NCBI GenBank assembly: GCA_004346725.1
Contig: SMDE01000004.1
Coordinates: forward strand, 267,855 to 331,854
Direction of reading: 5' to 3'
Length of the DNA stretch: 64,000 bases
Source of the DNA: Phytobacter diazotrophicus
Lineage (GTDB): Bacteria > Pseudomonadota > Gammaproteobacteria > Enterobacterales > Enterobacteriaceae
The notes beneath the pieces were generated by a model. It saw only the letters and a program-made list of their open reading frames with translations, was not told where the DNA came from and ran no database searches. Made by a program: the position numbers and the translations under genes. Within the stretch, counting starts at the first letter, position 1, and each line of letters opens with the position of its first letter. Of this stretch, positions 59,091 to 64,000 are shown one piece after another.

Positions 59091-59747
59091 TTGATCAACG
59101 TACTTCTTGTTGATGACCACGAACTGGTGCGCGCAGGGATACGACGCATTCTCGAAGATATTAAAGGCATAAAAATTTCTGGCGAAGTTTGTTGCGGCGA
59201 GGATGCCGTAAAATGGTGCCGGGCGCATTCTGTCGACGTTGTGTTGATGGACATGAACATGCCGGGCATCGGTGGCCTTGAAGCCACACGCAAGATTGCG
59301 CGCGCTAATATCGACACCAAAGTCATCATGCTTACCATTCACACAGAAAACCCGCTTCCGGCGAAAGTAATGCAAGCTGGCGCGTCAGGTTATCTCAGCA
59401 AAGGCGCTGCCCCGCAGGAAGTCGTCAATGCGATTCGCTCCGTCCATTCCGGGCAGCGATACATTGCGTCCGACATTGCTCAGCAGATGGCTCTCAGTCA
59501 GATTGAACCGGAAAAAACCGACTCACCGTTCGAGAGTTTGTCTGAACGCGAATTGCAGATTATGCTGATGATCACTAAAGGTCAGAAGGTCAATGAGATC
59601 TCTGAGCAACTGAATCTCAGCCCCAAAACGGTGAACAGCTATCGCTATCGCATGTTCAGTAAATTGAACATTCATGGTGACGTGGAGCTGACTCATCTGG
59701 CGATTCGCCATGGTCTGTGCAATGCGGAGACGTTAGCAAGTCAGTGA
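59091..59747 (+). CDS. uvrY: Response regulator UvrY
   Basis: 218 residues from TTG 59091 (GGAGAT eight bases upstream), the length and start of E. coli UvrY. Receiver domain with VDDHE and the phosphorylated Asp in [13 protein letters not shown], then a LuxR-type DNA-binding domain ([20 protein letters not shown]). Paired with sensor BarA it activates the CsrB/CsrC RNAs and so relieves CsrA. The stop overlaps the uvrC start. Confidence 0.96.
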   Translation: MINVLLVDDHELVRAGIRRILEDIKGIKISGEVCCGEDAVKWCRAHSVDVVLMDMNMPGIGGLEATRKIARANIDTKVIMLTIHTENPLPAKVMQAGASGYLSKGAAPQEVVNAIRSVHSGQRYIASDIAQQMALSQIEPEKTDSPFESLSERELQIMLMITKGQKVNEISEQLNLSPKTVNSYRYRMFSKLNIHGDVELTHLAIRHGLCNAETLASQ

Positions 59748-61576
59748 ATGAAGTTTTCGATTCAAAAGCCTTTCTCAAGACAGTGACCAGCAAGCCGGGT
59801 GTCTACCGAATGTATGACACCGGCGGCACAGTTATCTATGTAGGCAAAGCAAAAGATCTTAAAAAGCGCCTCTCCAGTTATTTTCGCAGCAATCTCGCCT
59901 CGCGAAAGACAGAAGCGCTGGTTGCACAGATCCAGCAGATTGACGTCACGGTAACCCATACCGAGACGGAAGCATTATTGCTGGAACACAACTACATCAA
60001 GCTTTATCAGCCGCGCTACAACGTGCTGCTGCGCGATGATAAATCCTATCCTTTTATTTTCCTAAGCGGTGATACCCACCCGCGCCTGGCGATGCACCGT
60101 GGTGCGAAGCACGCTAAAGGGGAGTACTTTGGCCCGTTTCCTAATGGTTATGCTGTGCGGGAAACCCTGGCGCTCTTGCAGAAAATATTCCCGGTCCGCC
60201 AGTGCGAAAATAGTGTCTATCGCAACCGCTCGCGTCCGTGTCTGCAATACCAGATTGGCCGCTGTCTTGGCCCCTGCGTGGCGGGACTGGTGAGCGAAGA
60301 GGAATACGCACAGCAGGTGGACTATGTGCGGCTGTTTCTTGCCGGTAAAGATGATCAGGTGCTCACGAAACTGATTACCCGGATGGAAAAAGCCAGTCAG
60401 GCTTTGGAATTTGAAGAGGCGGCGCGTATTCGCGATCAAATTCAGGCCGTACGCCGGGTCACCGAAAAACAGTTTGTCTCAAATACCGGGGACGATCTGG
60501 ATGTGATCGGCGTGGCGTTCGATGCTGGCATGGCCTGCGTGCATGTGCTCTTTATTCGTCAGGGCAAGGTTCTGGGTAGCCGGAGTTATTTCCCGAAAGT
60601 GCCGAATGGCACTGAACTTGGCGAGGTGGTGGAAACCTTTGTCGGCCAGTTTTACCTGCAGGGAAGCCAGATGCGCACGCTGCCAGGTGAGATCCTGCTT
60701 GATTTCAACCTCAATGACAAAACACTGTTGGCGGATTCATTGTCTGAGCTTGCCGGACGCAAAGTTAACGTGCAGACCAAACCACGCGGCGATCGGGCGC
60801 GTTATCTGAAGCTGGCACGTACGAATGCCGCGACGGCCCTCAGTACGAAATTGTCGCAGCAGTCGACCGTCCATCAACGCCTGACCGCGCTGGCGACCTT
60901 GCTCAAATTGCCGGAAGTGAAGCGTATGGAGTGTTTCGATATTAGCCATACGATGGGTGAGCAGACGGTGGCGTCCTGTGTGGTGTTTGATGCCAACGGG
61001 CCGGTACGTGCGGAATACCGGCGATATAACATTACGGGCATCACGCCTGGTGATGATTACGCCGCCATGAATCAGGTGTTGCGTCGTCGTTACGGGAAAG
61101 CGATTGAAGAGAACAAAATTCCGGATGTGATTTTGATTGATGGTGGGAAAGGGCAGTTAGGGCAGGCCAAAACGGTATTTGCCGAACTCGACGTCCCATG
61201 GGATAAACATCATCCGTTGCTGTTGGGCGTGGCGAAAGGAACAGACCGTAAAGCGGGGCTCGAGACCTTATTCTTTGAACCTGAAGGCGAAGGGTTTAGT
61301 CTTCCGCCAGATTCCCCGGCACTGCATGTGATTCAGCATATTCGCGATGAGTCGCACGATCATGCCATCAGCGGCCACCGTAAAAAGCGGGCAAAGGTGA
61401 AGAGTACCAGTACGCTGGAAACCATCGAAGGCGTTGGTCCAAAACGCCGTCAGATGCTGTTAAAGTACATGGGGGGTCTGCAGGGTTTGCTGAATGCGAG
61501 CATTGAAGAAATTGCAAAAGTGCCGGGCATCTCGCAAGGTCTGGCAGAAAAGATCTACTACTCGTTGAAACATTAA
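59744..61576 (+). CDS. uvrC: Excinuclease ABC subunit C (UvrC)
   Basis: 610 residues from GTG 59744 (GTGA overlap with the uvrY stop), the E. coli length. The N-terminal GIY-YIG nuclease ([21 protein letters not shown]), UVR motif ([20 protein letters not shown]), the RNase H-like C-terminal nuclease ([23 protein letters not shown]) and the helix-hairpin-helix pair at the end ([25 protein letters not shown]) are all present. UvrC makes both cuts in nucleotide excision repair. Confidence 0.97.
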   Translation: MNEVFDSKAFLKTVTSKPGVYRMYDTGGTVIYVGKAKDLKKRLSSYFRSNLASRKTEALVAQIQQIDVTVTHTETEALLLEHNYIKLYQPRYNVLLRDDKSYPFIFLSGDTHPRLAMHRGAKHAKGEYFGPFPNGYAVRETLALLQKIFPVRQCENSVYRNRSRPCLQYQIGRCLGPCVAGLVSEEEYAQQVDYVRLFLAGKDDQVLTKLITRMEKASQALEFEEAARIRDQIQAVRRVTEKQFVSNTGDDLDVIGVAFDAGMACVHVLFIRQGKVLGSRSYFPKVPNGTELGEVVETFVGQFYLQGSQMRTLPGEILLDFNLNDKTLLADSLSELAGRKVNVQTKPRGDRARYLKLARTNAATALSTKLSQQSTVHQRLTALATLLKLPEVKRMECFDISHTMGEQTVASCVVFDANGPVRAEYRRYNITGITPGDDYAAMNQVLRRRYGKAIEENKIPDVILIDGGKGQLGQAKTVFAELDVPWDKHHPLLLGVAKGTDRKAGLETLFFEPEGEGFSLPPDSPALHVIQHIRDESHDHAISGHRKKRAKVKSTSTLETIEGVGPKRRQMLLKYMGGLQGLLNASIEEIAKVPGISQGLAEKIYYSLKH

Positions 61577-61632
61577 GGGCTCTGTAGCAACATAGGGTCA
61601 AAATTTACTGACAACAGATAGTTACCGTCATT

Positions 61633-62181
61633 ATGCGATTTAATATCCCTACGTTGCTTACCCTGTTTCGCGTCATTCTTATCCCGTTTTTTGTTTTGGC
61701 ATTTTACCTGCCTTTTCAATGGGCTTCGTTCGCATGCGCGCTGATTTTTCTGGTGGCCGCCGTAACCGACTGGTTTGACGGCTTCCTTGCGCGTCGCTGG
61801 AACCAGAGCACGCGCTTTGGCGCATTCCTGGACCCGGTAGCGGACAAAGTGATGGTCGCAATCGCAATGGTGCTGGTAGCAGAGCATTACCATACCTGGT
61901 GGGTGACGTTGCCGGCGGCTACCATGATTGCCCGTGAGATCATTATTTCAGCCCTGCGTGAATGGATGGCGGAGCTGGGGAAACGCAACAGCGTTGCCGT
62001 CTCCTGGATCGGTAAAGTGAAAACGACCGCGCAGATGACTGCACTGGTCTGGATGCTGTGGCGTCCAAACGAGTGGGTAGAGTGGGCGGGGATTGGTCTG
62101 TTCCTGGTTGCTGCGGTACTGACATTGTGGTCGATGTTGCAATACCTGAACGCGGCACGCGGAGATTTGCTTGAACAGTGA
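61633..62181 (+). CDS. pgsA: Phosphatidylglycerophosphate synthase PgsA
   Basis: 182 residues with several membrane segments and the CDP-alcohol phosphotransferase motif [26 protein letters not shown] (D-x2-DG-x2-AR-x8-G-x3-D-x3-D). It makes phosphatidylglycerophosphate from CDP-diacylglycerol and glycerol-3-phosphate, the first committed step to phosphatidylglycerol and cardiolipin. 56 bases after uvrC, and followed by the tRNA operon. Confidence 0.97.
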   Translation: MRFNIPTLLTLFRVILIPFFVLAFYLPFQWASFACALIFLVAAVTDWFDGFLARRWNQSTRFGAFLDPVADKVMVAIAMVLVAEHYHTWWVTLPAATMIAREIIISALREWMAELGKRNSVAVSWIGKVKTTAQMTALVWMLWRPNEWVEWAGIGLFLVAAVLTLWSMLQYLNAARGDLLEQ

Positions 62182-62230
62182 TCGTTTCGCGTTAATTTTC
62201 AGCAAACGATCCGGGTTTTGAAAAATATCG

Positions 62231-62258
62231 TTGACTCAGTGCGTCAGGTAAGTAGAAT
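62231..62258 (+). promoter_or_regulatory. Promoter of the glyW-cysT-leuZ tRNA operon
   Basis: TTGACT (62231-62236), a 16-base spacer and TAGAAT (62253-62258), followed by a GC-rich segment (GCATCGCATC) where stringent-controlled tRNA promoters carry their discriminator. It is 72 bases upstream of tRNA-Gly. Confidence 0.75.
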
Positions 62259-62330
62259 GCATCGCATCAGACGGCAGCGTAGCTCGCCAGAAGATAACAA
62301 AATCAAGTGATTAGAACAAAACTTGATATT

Positions 62331-62406
<76 letters not shown>

Positions 62407-62458
62407 GTTTACAAGCATCGGCATATTGCGGGTGCTGGTCGAAAGGCCTGAAGAATCT

Positions 62459-62532
62459 GGCGCGTTAGCAAAGCGGTTATGTAGCGGATTGCAAATCCGT
62501 CTAGTCCGGTTCGACTCCGGAACGCGCCTCCA
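62459..62532 (+). tRNA. cysT: tRNA-Cys (GCA)
   Basis: 74 bases with encoded CCA, anticodon GCA (ATTGCAAAT) and GGTTCGACTCC in the T arm. Second tRNA of the operon. Confidence 0.97.
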
Positions 62533-62544
62533 ATTTCTTCCCGA

Positions 62545-62631
62545 GCCCGGGTGGTGGAATCGGTAGACACAAGGGATTTAAAATCCCTCGGCGTTCGCGC
62601 TGTGCGGGTTCAAGTCCCGCCCCGGGTACCA
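62545..62631 (+). tRNA. leuZ: tRNA-Leu (TAA)
   Basis: 87-base class II tRNA with anticodon TAA (GATTTAAAATC), a long variable arm and encoded CCA. Third tRNA of the operon, 12 bases after tRNA-Cys. Confidence 0.97.
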
Positions 62632-62673
62632 TGGGAAAGATAAGTATAATCAAAGCAATAAGCAGTGTCGTGA

Positions 62674-62698
62674 AACCACCTCCGGGTGGTTTTTTTGT
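62674..62698 (+). terminator. Terminator of the tRNA operon
   Basis: AACCACC pairs with GGTGGTT around a TCCG loop and is followed by TTTTTGTTTTT. The stretch 62700-63036 after it holds no gene I can support; in E. coli yecA follows here, and it is absent. Confidence 0.9.
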
Positions 62699-63036
62699 TT
62701 TTATACACTCCTTTCCGAAGATGCGGCATAAGGTGGTTTTCCCCTGACCGCGTAGCCATTCACGTTTTCTGATCCCCCGATAACAGTAACAGTTTTCACT
62801 TTTCGGTCTTCTATTGTTGCCTGAGGTGTGTCCTCAGGCCGCAGTTTGGCGGCCAGATGAAGGCGTCCATAGCTGACGACATCAACTCACTGAAAATGGG
62901 CAACGATGTGCTGTTGCGTTTTAGTCGTTTGCGAAAACTCAGAGGATCCGCTGGAGATCTGCGGGTTCAGCATTCGCATTGCCATCAATTCCCAGAGACT
63001 TAATAGTTGGAAAGGGCAGCGTCCTCCCTCCAGATT

Positions 63037-63219
63037 GGGAGATTATAAAAGAAAAAAGCCCGTACTTTCGTACAGGCTCTCATCTGAAATGATGGCGGTG
63101 AGGGGGGGATTGACTCGCTTCGCTCGCCCTGCGGGCAGCTTCCTCGCAGGCTCGTCATCTGTCCACCCGGCTGGCGCCGGTTGTCGAACCCGGTCGGGGG
63201 TTCTCATCCCCCCCCTGGG
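63037..63219 (-). repeat. 183-bp tRNA-Ser-derived repeat, copy A
   Basis: The unit starts at GGGAGATTATAAAAG, contains a hairpin-plus-T terminator (reading on the minus strand), then at 63093-63111 the exact last 19 bases of tRNA-Ser(GGA) including CCA, then a GC-rich segment ending in GGGGGTTCTCATCCCCCC. The 19-mer is exactly 183 bases from the start of the same 19-mer in the real tRNA gene, so repeat and tRNA are in register. Confidence 0.88.
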
Positions 63220-63232
63220 GGGAGATTATAAA

Positions 63233-63262
63233 AGAAAAAAGCCCGTACTTTCGTACAGGCTC
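63233..63262 (-). terminator. Terminator of tRNA-Ser (GGA)
   Basis: On the minus strand GAGCCTGTAC, a GAAA loop and GTACGGGCTTTTTTC form a hairpin followed by six T residues, 14 bases after the tRNA CCA. The same element recurs in each 183-bp repeat. Confidence 0.88.
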
Positions 63263-63275
63263 TCATCTGAAATGA

Positions 63276-63363
63276 TGGCGGTGAGGGGGGGATTCGAACC
63301 CCCGATACGTTGCCGTATACACACTTTCCAGGCGTGCTCCTTCAGCCACTCGGACACCTCACC
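63276..63363 (-). tRNA. tRNA-Ser (GGA)
   Basis: The reverse complement is a complete 88-base class II tRNA: GGTGAGGTGTCCGAG start, anticodon GGA in CTGGAAAG, variable arm with TATACGGCAACGTATC, T arm GGGGGTTCGAATCCCCC and encoded CCA. E. coli has this species at serW and serX, elsewhere in the genome; a gene next to leuZ is different from the E. coli layout, so I give no symbol. Confidence 0.96.
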
Positions 63364-63676
63364 ACATTGTTTTGCTGCCACACCACTGGGGGGCAACGGG
63401 GCGCTACTATAGGGAGTTGCGCTAAAACGGTCAAGCATATTTTCGGTATTGATGATTGTTCGCTTAAGGTATGAGCAACGGCAGGGAAATGATGGCTGGC
63501 AATGCGCAGATTCGTCTTGTGGTATCAGGCCCGGTTGTCTGATTTCCCCCGGATGCGCTGGCGCTTATTCGGGCTACCGGATAACGGTGCGCACTGAACC
63601 GATCATAGGGGCGAGGGGAAATAAAAGCACATTGCTGGCATTTGAACTTTCATTGGGTTCTCATCCCCCCTGGTGT

Positions 63677-63859
63677 GGGAGATTATAAAAAGAAAAAAGC
63701 CCGTACTTTCGTACAGGCTCTCATCTGAAATGATGGCGGTGAGGGGGGGATTGACTCGCTTCGCTCGCCCTGCGGGCAGCTTCCTCGCAGGCTCGTCATC
63801 TGTCCACCCGGCTGACGCCGGTTGTCGAACCCGGTCGGGGGTTCTCATCCCCCCTGGTA
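63677..63859 (-). repeat. 183-bp tRNA-Ser-derived repeat, copy C
   Basis: Nearly the same unit as copy A, with the tRNA-Ser 3' 19-mer at 63734-63752 and the terminator hairpin before it in plus coordinates. One extra A is present in the A-run near 63690 and single-base differences occur (CTGACGCC for CTGGCGCC). A partial unit end, GGGTTCTCATCCCCCCTGG, sits just to its left (63655-63673). Confidence 0.85.
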
Positions 63860-63860
63860 T

Positions 63861-64000
63861 GGGAGACTATAAAAGAAAAAAGCCCGTACTTTCGTACAGG
63901 CTCTTATCTGAAATGATGGCGGTGAGGGGGGGATTGACTCGCTTCGCTCGCCCTGCGGGCAGCTTCCTCGCAGGCTCGTCATCTGTCCACCCGGCTGGCG
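63861..64000 (-). repeat. 183-bp tRNA-Ser-derived repeat, copy D (cut by the window edge)
   Basis: Begins GGGAGACTATAAAAG and carries the tRNA-Ser 3' 19-mer at 63917-63935, 183 bases from that of copy C. It continues with the same GC-rich segment until the window ends. Differences such as GACTAT for GATTAT and CTCTTATC for CTCTCATC show the copies have begun to diverge. Confidence 0.85.

Noticed and set aside
62700..63036. Possible mobile-element remnant after leuZ (a frame reading DINSLKMGNDVLLRFSRLRK)
   Set aside because: The open stretch is short, and I could not match it to a family or find flanking repeats.
62906..63412. A 168-residue plus-strand open frame near the right end
   Set aside because: It runs through the antisense of tRNA-Ser and the 183-bp repeat and contains the same peptide twice because the repeat is duplicated. 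It is a by-product of the repeat, not a gene.
63037..64000. Regular repeats at the right end considered as a CRISPR array
   Set aside because: The units are 183 bp, contiguous, and contain tRNA ends and terminators; there are no short repeats with unique spacers and no cas genes.

Overview
The window is chromosomal DNA of an enteric bacterium (Enterobacteriaceae). Gene order follows, in reverse orientation, the Escherichia coli/Salmonella segment from tRNA-Asn and mtfA through rcsA, the fli flagellar clusters, fliC, fliA, tcyJ-tcyN, sdiA and uvrY-uvrC to pgsA and the glyW-cysT-leuZ tRNAs. Protein resemblance and the accessory content point to Enterobacter or a near relative (Leclercia, Lelliottia, Citrobacter). 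This is an inference; no species is proved.

Layout. 1-252: end of a probable LysR-type regulator, its terminator, and the left copy of a 20-bp direct repeat. 233-8691: an 8.4-kb genomic island in tRNA-Asn. It carries an orphan type VI secretion spike (vgrG), a probable L,D-transpeptidase-fold effector, a secreted probable immunity protein, a membrane protein, decayed genes and a twice-frameshifted P4-type integrase. 8852-19420: mtfA, tRNA-Ser(CGA), an OmpC/OmpF-type porin with a possible RseX-like small RNA upstream, yedJ, vsr (without dcm), yedA, yedI, yodC, dgcQ (broken by an in-frame amber codon), mpgP, the small RNA DsrA, yodD, dsrB and rcsA. 19702-30964: the late flagellar basal-body and export genes, fliR to fliF on the minus strand and fliE divergent. 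31048-34610: yedF, yedE, yedD and amyA. 34677-38092: fliT, fliS, fliD and fliC, with sigma-28 promoters for fliD and fliC.

38369-52075 is a 14-kb block between fliC and fliA, the usual site for flagellin-modification genes in enterics. On the plus strand are a methyltransferase-TPR-OGT fusion and a VioA-like sugar aminotransferase. Convergent to them is a ten-gene minus-strand operon: PglD/NeuD-type acyltransferase, acyl carrier protein, two short-chain reductases, a split transketolase, an AMP-forming ligase, LuxE-like and LuxC-like proteins, and an FkbM methyltransferase. I infer that the operon builds an unusual acyl group on a carrier protein, transfers it to a 4-amino-4,6-dideoxy sugar and methylates it, and that the OGT-type enzyme attaches the sugar to flagellin in the cytoplasm. 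The flagellin is short (288 residues), with almost no variable domain. This block is the most interesting part of the window.

52505-64000: fliA and fliZ, the cystine uptake set tcyJ-dcyD-tcyL-tcyN, sdiA, yecF, uvrY, uvrC, pgsA, the tRNAs Gly-Cys-Leu, then tRNA-Ser(GGA) set among 183-bp repeats. Each repeat carries the last 19 bases of that tRNA, an arrangement like the rtT repeats at E. coli tyrT.

Overall this is a housekeeping and motility backbone with two accessory regions (tRNA-Asn island, flagellin-modification block) and several signs of gene decay or loss (integrase, dgcQ, dcm).
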